In this document: positions 44,884 to 56,014 of the stretch, piece by piece
How the letters are laid out: each line of letters starts with the position of its first letter
How positions within the stretch are numbered: position 1 is the first letter of the stretch
Source: Tetraselmis striata
Taxonomy: Eukaryota > Chlorophyta > Chlorodendrophyceae > Chlorodendrales > Chlorodendraceae
Length of the DNA: 64,000 nucleotides
NCBI GenBank assembly: GCA_006384855.1
Contig: VCJN01001798.1
Location: 38,209 to 102,208, forward strand
Direction: 5' to 3'
Notes under the pieces: model-generated
Database searches by the model: none
What the model saw: the letters and a program-made list of their open reading frames with translations, nothing else
What the model was told of the DNA's origin: nothing
Made by a program: the position numbers and the translations under genes

Positions 44884-45840
44884 ATGGCGGACGACTGGGA
44901 GGACTGGGAGGACGACAGCTTTGTGCCGCCCAGCGTCACGACGGCTGTGGGCAACGCCAAGGACAAGTTTGCGGACGAGGACGAGGAGGCGGAGGAGGAC
45001 CTCGCGGCGGTGGAGAAGTCCCAGCCCAAGGTGCGCGCCGCCACGCAGCCCACCCGATGATCAGCATGCCGCCGTCCTGCCTACTGTGTCTCCCGCCTCC
45101 GCACAGTTGGAGGGGAGGGGGGTGATTGAAGGTGATGCGAGCATGCGTGGGATGGTGCAGGCCAAGGCAAAGAAGCCTGCGGCTGCCGGGGAGAAGCCCA
45201 AGTTTGACGAGCCGCTGGATGACCCCGTCGCAGAGAAGCTGCGGCAGCAGAGGTCTGCCCCCCCCCCCCCCCCCCCCCCCCCCACACACACACACCCAAA
45301 TGCTGGGCCGCTCTGCTAATGTCCACAAGCACAGAATCCGGAAACACGAGACGGGTGGGGAACGTTTGGTCTCTAGGGAGGGGGAGGGGGTTCCTTGCAA
45401 GTTTAATTCCCTCTGCCGGCAGCTGATCACGTGCGCTGCCCTGGCAGGCTAGTGGAGGAGGCCGACTTTGCGGCGGTGCAGGACCTGTTTGGGACCGACA
45501 AGGGCCTGGAGACGTTTATCCCCAAGACTGCCAAGGACTTTGAGCAGCTTGCGCGCATGGTGGCGCACAAGTTTCTGCTGCCCCATGCCGACAGCAGCCA
45601 CTACAAGGCGCGGCACCCGGCTCCCCCCCCCCCCCCCCCCCCCCCGGCGGGCCTCTTTTTTCTGGAAAGAGCGCCGGCCGTGTGTGCGGGGGCGCGAGGG
45701 AGGGGAGAGAGCGGGTGGCATGTTGCCCCCAACTCATCACGACTGCATTTGAAGCTATAATCAAACAATGACTCGCAAGGTGCACCGCACAGTATTGTAC
45801 CCGGGTCATTCCCGTGCAATCCTTTCTTTCGGCTGACGAG

Positions 45841-45872
<32 letters not shown>

Positions 45873-46699
45873 CGGCCTGCGCCCCCAATAGACACTCATG
45901 AAGACCCTGAACAAGGTGGCGCTGGTGAGCATGACGGCGCAAGAGACAAAGGACGTGGAGACGAGCTTAGCGGGCATGCGCACCGACAAGCTGAAGCAGG
46001 AGCGCGAGGCGGTGAAGCAGAAGAAGGGTGCGGGGCCGCGCCCAGTGCTTGTCGCGATGGCGCCCGGCGTGCCTTCCATGATGCTTGCCTTCAGGCCTTG
46101 CCGCCACCAGCTTCACAACACCCCGGCCCTGCGCTACCAGGGCACATTCAAGCGGGTAGCCCCGGCATCCGACCACAGTTTGGCGAATTATTGATGGAAT
46201 ATAAATCTGCTATAACAAAGGACATGATTTCGTCACCCAAATCTGACCTTTAAAGTTGGTTTCCGCCATCTTAACGATTTTGTGATGTGTTTGCGTGTTG
46301 TTTGTCATCGATTCTGTACTCAAGAGGGCTGGGCGGGTGGAGTGCGCCTGGCAATGATGGTATCCAAACGGGTGCCCATTGCATTGGTCAATATGCCGGT
46401 TATTCCCCGCGCTCGCTCGGTCGCTGAGCATAAAGTCACCACAATTCATCATTGTGTATGCGAGTCGCGTGGTACTCGCGATGTGGAAGAGGATGTACCG
46501 TCGCGGCAAAACCAGGTGTTGTTGGCTAATAAACAGGTATTATTCCGCTGCTTGTGTTGCAGATGTTGGCAAGAAGAAGGACCTGAACTACGGCCGCGGC
46601 GGCACCACCAAGGGAGGCGACAACATCCTGGGCGGCGACGTGGACGAATACCTGGATGACGGCGCCCTGGACGTCGATGACGAGTACGACTTCATGTGA
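44884..46699 (+). CDS. EIF3J: Translation initiation factor eIF3 subunit J, 5 exons
   Basis: Exons: 44,884-45,030; 45,161-45,252; 45,448-45,607; 45,892-46,027; 46,563-46,699, giving 223 residues, close to the family's usual 220-260. The N-terminus MADDWEDWEDDSFVPP is the typical acidic Trp-rich start. The middle has LVEEADFAAVQDLFGTDKG, then ETFIPKTAKDFEQLARMV and TLMKTLNKVAL; the C-terminus is KKKDLNYGRGG ... DDEYDFM. eIF3J is the loosely bound eIF3 subunit that contacts the 40S decoding centre during initiation and recycling; it acts in the cytosol. All exon phases agree. The intron 45,608-45,891 starts with GC (AAG|GCGCGG) and ends in AG, with two C-runs inside. The start is fixed by the conserved acidic N-terminus. 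Confidence 0.9.
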
Positions 46700-48261
46700 A
46701 GGGGCAACCCGCAGTTTCTGTTGTTAGCGTGGGAGTCTCAGCATGTAAAAAAATCCTACCAAAACGGAAACCGCAAGTCACGCTGCCAGACGCCGTGTGT
46801 CCATGGTCGTGCAACAGCTGGATGGCACCAGCATTGTGTTGAAGTATGGCATGTCTCGAAGTGCACTCGTCAGTGTGTCCACCGCGTCCTGCCGCCACCT
46901 CAAGCGCACCCATCTTTTGAGTCCTCAGTGTACGTTGCATTCGAGGTACCTTGTAGTTGCATGCCATGTACCTGCAGTGACTCCATGATATCATTTATGA
47001 ATACATACCTTCCTTGCCTAGATGGCACGCTGCCGTAACCGACCGGTCGTCATGGCTTTTGCGCCTGGACCCACGGCAGGTTCCTCGCCCGGCGTGTTAC
47101 TTGCGCGCATGCGCTTGACCGCGAGGCCTCGTTTTATTTCTCCCCCCCCCCCCCCCCCCCCCCCCCCCCAACGACGGATTGCGCAAATCTAGCCCAGTCA
47201 ACCGACCCAGCCCGCCGCATATGACCAAGCGGCCACCAGCAGAGATATAGCTAGCCGCTGCGCCGACAGATCAAACGTGAAGGTGTGTTGGTTTGCGTCG
47301 TCAAGGGCGAGGGGGGGCTCGGCGGGGCTGTAGGGGTGGACCTCTGCATGTATGATTGTCTGTAACCAATTATATACAATCTGGCAGAAAGCTGCGCGAG
47401 TGACCTACTGCTCCTTGCTGCCGGCCGCAGAAAATATGATATATAGATCAACGGCGGCGCGTGGGCGGGAGAAGGTGTCGGCCCTATCCTGCGGTATTTA
47501 TGGGATATGCATCGCATGGTGGTGGGATAATTGTGCGCGTAATGCCAGCCCTGTCCCGGGGCCGGGAAAAATATTCGCGTGACAATTTGATGAATTCGAA
47601 ATATAAATAATTCGAATTTATATATTGAATTACATAACGAAGTATAATGGATTCGAATAGCGACTACTCGAGCCATGCAGCACTTCAGCAGTGCGATCGA
47701 CTGCTCGGAATATACTATATAGTGCCAAAGAAACTGTACAGATATTGTACTATTGGTAGCATGTAGATAATATAGGACAGATATATGAATAGCAGATATA
47801 GGGGTATGCTCATAGTGCTCTTTCATTTTCGGAGATGGTATGATAGATATTGGTTACATGAGCTAGCTTCAAAAGGCGAACAGGAAACCACCCGAAAGGC
47901 AATAGAAAACGTCCACTACAACAATTACGCGGTGGAAGCAGCACAAGAAGAGGGTGCGGAATGAGCACGGGCAGACGCATCAGACTTGGCCGTTTGCACT
48001 TTAACAGAGAGAATGCCGCCCAAGGTACCATGCACGCAAGCAAAGTCTCGCTGCAACAACCCCCGCCGCGTGCGTGACAGATGATGCATGGCGGCACTCG
48101 GCACGTTGGCTGGCAACAAAGTTCCGAAGAGCATGGACGGATTGACCACGAAGGAAGCATATAGTCGGGGCGGGAGGACCGCCAGGGAAGTTGCGAACAG
48201 CAAGTAACACTGCGAAGATGTAGACCACCGTTAAAGCGGATTTTCCGAGGTGACCGCGGTC
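46700..48261. other. Intergenic, no gene recognised
   Basis: After the eIF3J stop there is a 3' region, a C-run at 47,142-47,169 and an AT-rich part at 47,580-47,790. A minus-strand frame of 191 codons (47,251-47,826) has no recognised domain, unlike composition from neighbours and no paralogue in the window, so it is not called. Confidence 0.4.
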
Positions 48262-48297
48262 CTCAACCACAAAAGGGTAGTACCGGTGAGTGAACAG

Positions 48298-48986
48298 TCA
48301 CCCTACATAGGGGCGGAAGACGCCCGGTCCGCCGCTAGCTTGTTGTGCTCCGCCTCGGTTGCTGCGATCCCCGGGATGCACCAGCGGAAGTCGTTGCCCC
48401 AAGTGGAGGTCGTGGAGGACACGCACGGCCGCGAAAGCGATCATGTAATCGCACAACGGGCCCCCCCACCCCGCCAGCGTCAAATCTAACGACCGCGAGC
48501 GGTCCGTTGGGCGCAGCCCACTCGTCTCAAGGGTCAAGTCGCCGACTCCCGAGCGGTCCCGGTCGAGCACCGCCCCCGCTTCAATCGCCACGAAAGCCCA
48601 CAAATCGTTCAAAGCGGTATGCATGCGGTGCTTGTAGTTTGCACCGGGGCAGATGGGCATATGATTCACGACGAAATCCGTGGCGTTCCGGTTCGAGCCA
48701 TCCGTAGAGAGAAGCCATAAGGGGTCAATACCACACGTGGGGCCAGGGCACGTGACAAGCGCGGAACCCCCGCGCGGGCGAAGGCCCAGCACCCGCGCAG
48801 CGGCGGCCGAATAAGCAGCATGGGGAATCTTGCGGGCTGACTCGTGATCCGACTGGACAAGCGATAGGGAGCCCGGCCCGCACGCGCTGTACAAGCGCAG
48901 GGTATCAAGTCGCGAGGCTGCGGCACCGGTACGCTGGAAGCCAAGAGCGAGGGCCACGAAGTCACGCAAGCGAATCGCACGGCTGA
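48298..48986 (-). pseudogene. Non-LTR-retrotransposon-like ORF tail, interrupted by the gypsy element
   Basis: The minus-strand frame 48,298-48,969 encodes 223 residues, including SDHESARKIPHAAYSAAAA, MPICPGANYKHRMHTALNDL and SLDLTLAGWGGPLCDYM. A Cys/His segment, then HRMH..L, then a D-x-T segment and a helix is the layout of the region after the reverse transcriptase in algal non-LTR elements, as at 12.8-14.4 kb. The frame stays open upstream to the gypsy boundary at 48,986 and resumes across it at 62,236, where the minus-strand reading gives MVVQRHLSRAIRLRDF (joined over the junction). The gypsy insertion therefore split an older, presumably already non-functional, reading frame. Family call is tentative. 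Confidence 0.4.
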
Positions 48987-49121
48987 TGTTAGGGTTACCA
49001 CCATAACCCTACCTGCATACCTATATCCGCACACCTATACAATCATACTCGTACCACTCACTTCCTTATATTAACGCAACTACTACATGCAACTAAGCTG
49101 CTGATCCGCCCACACACATAT
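48987..49121 (+). repeat. 5' LTR of the gypsy element, first part
   Basis: These 135 bp are identical to 61,874-62,008 of the 3' LTR. They end with TAT (49,119-49,121), which is repeated at 56,503-56,505 across the inserted DNA transposon. Confidence 0.95.
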
Positions 49122-49843
49122 CACTGTGAGATTCAGATGTGACATACAGGTGACGAAGCACTACTAGTAGCGACTATTATTTATCCGTGAAGGCTGCTGC
49201 TGGTGGCGGCACGTCCATCCAGTTACGTGCGAGTACATCCGGCGTTATTGCCGGCGGGCGATAAATCCTTTTTGTCATCATTGAGGAAGTCGTACCAGCC
49301 CGGTGAAGCGCTACATGGCACTGACGTACAAGGTACAAGGTTGTCCGTGTAGTACCGGGTAGTACGCGATATATTTATTACGCCGGTACCGGGTATTTAG
49401 TACCCGGTACCCGGTACCCGGGCACGATGACGAGTGGTCCTGTGGATAACTACGACTATTAGTACATGGGAGCGCAAATCTCAGCCGTACTATTCGGTAA
49501 CACTGGGGAATTTTGTGTACATTATAGCTAGTACTGCTGAACGGGCCTGCCAGCCGTCCGATCAAAGGTCATCAGATGGGCGGTTTGGCTGCCATGTTTT
49601 GCCAAAGAGTGCTCACGTTACATAAATATTCGCGAGGGGGAGGGGGGGGGGCAGGCAGCGGTTTGCCGAAGAATGTTTGAATTACAATATTCGAGACAGC
49701 TGCCATCGGGGATTGTGGCCCCCGGGGGGGGGGGGGGGGGGGGGGGTGCGGGGGCGGGGGGACCACGCCCCCCCCGCCCCCCCCCCCGCCCCCCCTCGCC
49801 GCCAGCCGCTCCCGCCTGGGGGGGGGGGGTAAGGGGGCGGGGG

Positions 49844-50125
49844 CTACTGCTTGTTCTTGTTCTTGCGTGCCCGGGGGACCCTCCGCTTCGACGATCTCGC
49901 TGCCTCCGCCTCCGCCTCCGCCTCCGCCTGCGCCTGCGCCTCCGACTCCGCCTCCGACTCCGCGACCGTCAGTTTCTTACCTCGGCGTTTCTTCACTGGC
50001 CTCTTCCGCTTCTTGTCATCCGTCAGTGTCTTCACCACCCCGGGAGGCTGTGCCGTCGACGACGCCGCCATGAGCTTCCTTACCTTCGCGTCGGGACGCC
50101 CCCTGTGCGCAGACACCCACAACAA
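49844..50125 (-). CDS. Transposon-borne basic/acidic repeat ORF with nuclear-localisation-like stretch
   Basis: A 93-codon minus-strand frame with DDKKRKRPVKKRRGKK, then alternating Glu-Ala-Gln repeats (SEAESEAQAQAEAEAEAEA) and a basic tail ending RARKNKNKQ. The Lys/Arg cluster resembles a nuclear localisation signal. Immediately upstream on the same strand, 50,144-50,566 is open for 140 codons and ends VVAEEAASSAA before a stop; the two may be exons of one gene or a frameshifted frame. No family recognised. The repeat part is encoded by a CCTCCG-rich hexanucleotide run, so expansion could have built it. Confidence 0.35.
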   Translation of the reverse strand: MLWVSAHRGRPDAKVRKLMAASSTAQPPGVVKTLTDDKKRKRPVKKRRGKKLTVAESEAESEAQAQAEAEAEAEAARSSKRRVPRARKNKNKQ

Positions 50126-50853
50126 GCCACAATCGTTTCGCCTTTAAGCGGCTGAGGATGCGGCCTCCTCGGCCACCACGAGTTGCGCCGCTGGCACTGT
50201 GGAAGCCTTGGCGTTGAGGTGGGCCTTACGGCGCTCCCGGACGAACCTGCGCGCGGCACAAGTTAGCCACGAGTGGGTGCGTGCTAATGTGGAGGATGGA
50301 GTGTTTTGTTGCGCGCCCACCTTGTCACGCGTTTCCTCATGTCTTTCTCGTCCTCCTCGATGCCGGCGGCGCGGACACGCGAGACAGCAAGGCTCGCCGC
50401 CCACTTTTGCCCGGGGGGGCGAGGTCGGCCATGGCGCTGTGAGCGGTGAAGGGGGGGGGGGGGCGGCCGAGGTGGAGAAACTAACACCCAGTCGACGACC
50501 GCCTTCCGCAGCAGTCAACGACACATCGGAGGCGAGGAGCAGCGCGCCACTACTATTTATATGCACGTATTGTCAAGAGCTAGTCGGTGCGGCATTGTGT
50601 CGGTGTAATTTCGCAATGTTTATTGTTGAAGTAGCACGGCGTAATGGATACGGCGAGTGAATCCGGGATAATGTGTGCGACGAATGTGCGCGCGCAGCGT
50701 TGTGCGGCGGTGTGCGGCGGTGTGCGGCGGTATGCAGCGATGTTAATATAGTGTGAATATTATATCGGCCGTAGACGATCAGGTCTGGCAGCACCGCCCG
50801 TGCTTGTAAATAAGCGACAATGGATCTAGTCTCCCGCTAGTCTGTGCACCGCA

Positions 50854-51640
50854 AGTGCACTCCGCAAGCCTCGCCTCCATCCGCGTCGGAACCGGTAGTA
50901 AGTGTTGTTGTGTGCGCACATCGTGACAACATTACACGGTGGCAATTGCAATTATTAGCGGTGGATAATGTGAAGGCGTTTTCGAAATCGACAGAGAATG
51001 AGGCGGTGCTGGCGGAGTGCATTGGCGGTGCATAGAATAGCGTGTTGCTGGGGTTTTGGCTGCATCGGACGCCGTATTCCCACCCATCCGGCACGGAATG
51101 TCCGGTTTTCACACATTTGTGTGTTAATAAAGTGTGAATATTACGCGTCTTTTACGCCGGGTGGGTGGGCATCCGGCGTCCGATGCACCCCAATTATTTG
51201 CAGCACGCTACTCTACGCACCCCCAACGCACTCCGCAAGCCTCGCCTCCATCCGCGTCGGAACCGGTAGTAAGTGTTGTTGTGTGCGCACATCGTGACAA
51301 CATTACACGGTGGCAATTGCAAATTATTAGCGGTGGATAATGTGAAGGCGTTTTCGAAATCGACAGAGAATGAGGCGGTGCTGGCGGAGTGCATTGGCGG
51401 TGCATAGAATAGCGTGTTGCTGGGGTTTTGGCTGCATCGGACGCCGTATTCCCACCCATCCGGCACGGAATGTCCGGTTTTCACACATTTGCGTGTGAAT
51501 ATATATAGTGTGAATATTACGTACGCGTCTTTTACGCCGGGTGGATGGGCATCCGGCGTCCGATGCACCCCGAATCTCACCAACACGCTACTCTACGCAC
51601 CCCCAACGCACTCCGCCAGCCCCGCCTCTTTCCGCGCAGG
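50854..51640. repeat. Tandem repeat of ~370-bp modules, copy B (2 units plus a diverged partial)
   Basis: ACTCCGCAAGCC starts at about 50,859 and 51,230, and a diverged partial unit with ACTCCGCCAGCC begins at about 51,610. This is one unit fewer than in copy A. The same imperfect inverted arms occur in each unit. Confidence 0.9.
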
Positions 51641-52774
51641 TCCTACGTTCCATTGTATGTATATACATACGTACATGTACTGCTCCGAAACCAGCCCAAA
51701 CTTAATGAGTGCACAAGTGTAAATGGGGGGGGGGGGGGGGGGGATGTGGCGGCGGGGCATCCACTCACACATACCCCGGCGATGCATGACAGATATTACA
51801 TGCCGTGGCGGGTCGGCGGGCCGACCCGGCGGGGGGGGGGGAGGGGGGGGCGTCTATTCAACTACACGTGCGACAGTGTCGTTTCGTGGAGCAGTATATG
51901 TGCCCGGCCTCATTTATACCGCCCCCTACCTGCGCTGCACGGTCTACCCCTACGAATTACCCCTACGAATTACTACGAATTACTTACTACGAATTACAAA
52001 CCGCCATTACTTAATAGGAACCTAGCACAGCCAGGCTTATATGCCCGCTTTCCCGATCAACTTCTACGCACTTTCCGTCCCTCAACCGCCGGACATGGGG
52101 GTTAAGCCGCCAGCCTCGGCAGTTGCTTAGCCAGACTTGGCATCCCGTACCGTGTCCATGGCTTCGCAGCTCTGCCGCTGGCACACGCCGAGTCCGGCGC
52201 TTGCTGCCGCGGGGTTGCGCACGCATGCACGCACGGTAATACGCCGCCGACGCCGCCACGCTTACTTCCACCACCTTCGCCAGCCGCAGCTTCGCACGCC
52301 TTTCCGCCGACATACGAAACGCACGAATCCCCCCCCCCCCCCCCCCGTCCCCGCGTCATGTATATTATATTCGAGGCGACTATGCGGGGCGCAGCACACG
52401 CCGCGGCGTGGGTCGGCGGAGCGGCATGCGGCGGGAGCCCTAATGGCCGGGCAGTATCCACACCCACACCGGCACCGCCGCTCACCTCCGACGCGGATGA
52501 ACCGCCTCCCAAAGGAAACATGCCGGTTGGTGGTAAGCCCAGCATGCGTGGGGTGCCGGCGCCGGTACTGGTGCGACGGAGCTGTCGCGTCAGGAACCGC
52601 ACCGCATGTGGAGCAACACATGGCGGTGCCGGCCCCACCTATGTCTAGGGCCACCTCCTCACAACACCCCGCCACGACGGCGTCGGCCACCGCCGACGGC
52701 GCCGTTGCGGGGGGGACGCCCTGCCAGGCGACGATGATGCGCCTGGTGCGCCGCGTCAGGAGGCGGAGGAGGCC

Positions 52775-53248
52775 GTGGTCGAGGCGACTGATCGGGCTGA
52801 GGGGGTTGTCGAGGCGAGCGAGGCTGCGCTCGCGCCACCCGCCCCGCAGCCACCTGCGGGACATGCCGACTTGCTCGTCGCCATGTTGACCGGAGCACTA
52901 CGAGCAGTGGCGGGAGGCGGCCACATGCACTATCATGTGCGTGTCCTGGCCGGACGCCCGTCATGCGTGGACTGCGGCCAACGGACGGACTGGGAGTGTT
53001 GCTGCGACGGCACCCCGGCTTTGTGCGGCCCCAAGTACCCATGCATGGCGACCCATCAGCGGGCAGTCCCCTGCCCGACCACGGCCACGAAGAGGGCGGA
53101 GTTCCGCCATGTCAGGGACGCGTTCCACGACGCGACTCGCGCCGCCGTGTGTGCGGCTTCCGAGAAGGCACGCGCGGCTGGTAGGGTGCGCAGGGTGAGG
53201 CGGCGGACGGCCCAGGAGATGAAGGAGAGCGAGACATGCCGTCAGTGA
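52775..53248 (+). CDS. Transposon-borne cysteine-rich ORF, copy B
   Basis: Matches the last 157 residues of the ORF at 2,319-3,020, including CVDCGQRTDWECCCDG and LCGPKYPC, with a few substitutions (for example Glu to Ala near VCAASEK and Leu to Met in AQEMKE). Upstream the frame is lost relative to copy A because a G-run near 52,710 is shorter, so either this copy is broken at its 5' end or translation starts inside. The high conservation of the Cys-rich half argues for a real product in the source element. Confidence 0.4.
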   Translation: MVEATDRAEGVVEASEAALAPPAPQPPAGHADLLVAMLTGALRAVAGGGHMHYHVRVLAGRPSCVDCGQRTDWECCCDGTPALCGPKYPCMATHQRAVPCPTTATKRAEFRHVRDAFHDATRAAVCAASEKARAAGRVRRVRRRTAQEMKESETCRQ

Positions 53249-53967
53249 GGTCGGGCGCAATGTCATTGGGTGGGGCACACGGACGTGTAACACTTGCACT
53301 TTGCGCGTACTGCTGGGTTACATCCAGGCTGCGTCACACTATGCAACCGGAAAGGCTGCGTTGCTACTGCAAACGATGCGACGCCTCACTCTGTAGCAAC
53401 CGCTGCCGCGCCTAGCCCACAGCCGCTGCCCCCCCCCCCCCCCCCCCCCGCGCGCGGGATCCCCGCCATCAGCAGCTTGCACTTGCACTTTGCGCGTACT
53501 GCTGGGTTACATCCAGGCGGCGTCACACCGGAAAGGCTGCGTTGCTACTGCAAACGATGCTACGCCTCACTCGGTAGCAACCGCTGCCCCGCCCATCCCA
53601 CTCGGGATGCTGAGAGCAGCTAAAGGGCACCGGGGGCGGGGCAAGAGGGAGCAGGGCCAATGATTGTGGAAGAGCGGAGACCCGCTTGCATGCCATCGTA
53701 TTATATCTTGCACAATATCTGTTGCTGCACTCATATCTCACATCACTAGCTTAGCTATAGTGACCCCCCCCCCCCCCCCCCCCCCCCGCACCGCGTACGC
53801 ACAAGCCTGGGTATACGCATCAACTGCCCGCCGGGATGAGAAACTGGTATTGGTAGTGTGTCTGTGGGGTGGAGGGGGGGCAAAAGAGCTGCCAATTGCT
53901 GCCAAGCTGGTGCGTTACATTGGGGCAGGCGCTGGGCAGACAATTGGGGCTCGCTTCAGAGCATTGT

Positions 53968-54597
53968 CTAGTGCCTATGCGGCTGCGTCGCCTCCGCCGC
54001 ATGCAGACTCTCCGGGCTCACCAGCACCGCCACCTCAGTCATGCGGCCCTGCATCCCGCAGCCCGCCGCCGTCAGCCAGATCAGAGGTATCCAGAAGTCA
54101 GTGCTGGGGTTGTTGCGGCATGACCGCATAGTTTTCAGCGGCTGCCGTCCACAGCTTGTAATGCATCCCTTTCCGCCGATTCCGCTGTATGCGCTGTCTT
54201 GGCGCCGCGCTGCCCCGGCCGCCGCGCCTTGGCGCCGCGCTGCCCCGGCCGCCGCGCCTTGGCGCCGCACTGCCCCGGCCGCCGCGCCTTGGCACCGCGC
54301 TGCCCCGGCCGCCGCGCCTTGGCGCCGCGCTGCCCCGGCCGCCGCGCCTTGGCGCCGCGCTGCCCCGGCCGCCGCGCCTTGGCGCCGCGCTGCCCCGGCC
54401 GCCGCGCCTTGGCGCCGCGCTGCCCCGGCCGCCGCGCCTTGGCGACGCGCTGGGTATCGAGTCCTCCCCTCCCTAGTGAGCGCGTCCACCTGCGCCTTGC
54501 GCTCGGGGCCGTCCTCCTCCGTCACCACATTCTGCAACCCCCACCGCGTGACGAACCACGCAGCTCCTTGCATGCGCTTGTACATGTGCCCAAGCAC
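53968..54597 (-). CDS. Transposon minus-strand ORF with ARRQGAAAGA repeats, copy B (open)
   Basis: 209 codons, open through the 30-bp minisatellite. The head contains MLGHMYKRMQGAAWFVTRW and NVVTEEDGPERKAQVDAL; the middle is about eight to nine repeats of a 10-residue unit; the tail includes NPSTDFWIPLIWLTAAGCG. The true start may lie upstream, since a segment with MEDCLHHMETFSILNAGPL (54,522-54,788) precedes it and could be joined by splicing at a CCCCAG acceptor-like site. No family recognised. Confidence 0.4.
   Translation of the reverse strand: MLGHMYKRMQGAAWFVTRWGLQNVVTEEDGPERKAQVDALTREGRTRYPARRQGAAAGAARRQGAAAGAARRQGAAAGAARRQGAAAGAARRQGAAAGAARCQGAAAGAVRRQGAAAGAARRQGAAAGAARRQDSAYSGIGGKGCITSCGRQPLKTMRSCRNNPSTDFWIPLIWLTAAGCGMQGRMTEVAVLVSPESLHAAEATQPHRH
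54198..54452. repeat. 30-bp GC-rich minisatellite, copy B (9 units)
   Basis: TTGGCGCCGC or close variants start every 30 bp from 54,199 to 54,439. The last unit is diverged (TTGGCGACGC). Copy A has 12. Confidence 0.95.
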
Positions 54598-55148
54598 CGC
54601 CTGGGGACGCGAAGCTCCTTCTCGGTCATGATCGCCTTCACCCGGGCCTCCTCGAGCAGCGGACCGGCGTTAAGAATGGAAAACGTTTCCATGTGGTGCA
54701 AGCAGTCCTCCATGACCCAGCCGGACTGCACCGTCACCTTGCTTGACCCTGCAGTCATGGAGGGGAATGCCGTCACGCCCACGCCCACGCCGACGCCGGG
54801 GGGGGGGGGGGGGGGGGTTTACCTTTCGATTCTTGGACACTGCAAACGAAGGGCGCAACTTGGTTCAAAGTTGCTGGGTATCGGGACTAAAGCCTGGCGC
54901 CGGTCTTCCTGCTTCATAGCTCGGAATCCAATGTGGCCCTGCACGGTGACAAATTTCCTCCAGAAGTCCCTTCCCAAGCCAAAAAAAAACAGGTGGAACG
55001 GCGCGAGGGGGAAGAGGTTGACCATGCTGACATAGCCCACGACCACATGCACATGGCACACGCCATGGCAGCCAGTGTTCTGCTTGGCCTCCGCCAGCCG
55101 GGTTGTGTTGAACGCACGCCGGGCAAGGTGCGTGATTCACTGGACAAG

Positions 55149-55544
55149 TCATCGCCTTGATGGACGGTTACCAAGCGAGCCTCCCCGTCCGCATCCACAG
55201 GGGGGTGCTCCTGGGCAGCCGCCATAGCCTCCACAACCTGCCACGCCGACCGGGCGGGTGCGTGTGATTCCATACAACCGCAGTTGAGTGGTGCCACCAG
55301 CACGCAGGCCGGGCCCACTCACCTCTGAACGCAGAAGGCCCACAATGTCCCCGTCCTCGAAAACAGCGCGCCACTGGGTCGCCCCGCCGTAGTCCTCCAA
55401 CACCCACTCGGTAACGACGCCGGTTATCACGCCGTAGTGCCATACTCCCCGGAACTTCTTGGCGATGACCTTCATGTAGAAGTCGCCGTGATCGCCTTTC
55501 CATATCACGCCCTCATCGCGGGTTCCACGCCCGCCGGCGGCCAC
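55149..55544 (-). CDS. Transposon-borne exon-like segment, possibly Tudor/Agenet-like (absent from copy A)
   Basis: On the minus strand: FYMKVIAKKFRGVWHYGVIT, then WRAVFEDGDIVGLLRSE, followed by a strong donor (GTGAGTGGGC) near 55,319-55,328. The pattern V-x-K-x-F-x-G-V-W-x-x-G-x-V ... V-x-F/Y-E-D-G-D resembles small Tudor-type beta barrels that occur in some chromatin-associated and transposon-encoded proteins. It probably follows the finger-like ORF 55,505-56,014 in the same transcript. The assignment rests on pattern only. All of it falls within the ~700 bp missing from copy A. Confidence 0.35.
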   Translation of the reverse strand: MAAGGRGTRDEGVIWKGDHGDFYMKVIAKKFRGVWHYGVITGVVTEWVLEDYGGATQWRAVFEDGDIVGLLRSEVSGPGLRAGGTTQLRLYGITRTRPVGVAGCGGYGGCPGAPPCGCGRGGSLGNRPSRR

Positions 55545-56014
55545 GCAGGCGCGTCGATGTCCATACCGTCTTCGCCAACGGGGTCCTCCCCCACGCCCAT
55601 CACATCGTCCACCTTCGAGCCGCCGTCGTCCGAGACCGGCGCCGGCGGGCCGTTTCCGACGGCTGCAGCTACTCCTGCTGCCGCCCCTGTTGTTGTTGCT
55701 GCTGCTGCTTGTGATAAGGCGGCCTTGCGGCGCAACTTAGCCGCACGCTTCAACGAGTGGCTACAGTTCGGGAATTTTAGGAAGTGCCGCTCTCGCGCCG
55801 TCCTTTCACTACTGCCCGTCACGATGCCGTGGCAGTGCTTGCATGTGTACACGCCATCCTTCGACACACTCGATATCCATCCCTTTGCCGGCATGCCTGC
55901 TGCCGCGCGCGGGGGGCGGGGGGGGGGGGGGGGGGGTTGAGAGTTGGGGTGGATGTAACCCACCACCGGCAGGCAACACAGATGCGAGTGCGCGGCTGTC
56001 CGCGCTTGATTCAA
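55505..56014 (-). CDS. Transposon-borne CxxC...H...C zinc-finger-like ORF, copy B
   Basis: 169 codons on the minus strand. It contains SVSKDGVYTCKHCHGIV, then ERHFLKFPNCSHSLKRAAKL, an Ala/Thr-rich linker and the acidic SDDGGSKVDDVMGVGEDPV. Residue differences from copy A in the finger are conservative (RKY to LKF), so selection or recent common origin preserved it. The first ~40 residues come from sequence that copy A has inverted away. DNA binding is an inference from the Cys/His spacing. Confidence 0.45.
   Translation of the reverse strand: MNQARTAAHSHLCCLPVVGYIHPNSQPPPPPPRPPRAAAGMPAKGWISSVSKDGVYTCKHCHGIVTGSSERTARERHFLKFPNCSHSLKRAAKLRRKAALSQAAAATTTGAAAGVAAAVGNGPPAPVSDDGGSKVDDVMGVGEDPVGEDGMDIDAPAWPPAGVEPAMRA

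Noticed and set aside
47251-47826. 191-codon minus-strand ORF
   Set aside because: Composition changes along its length, it crosses AT-rich non-coding sequence, and no family or splice context supports it.
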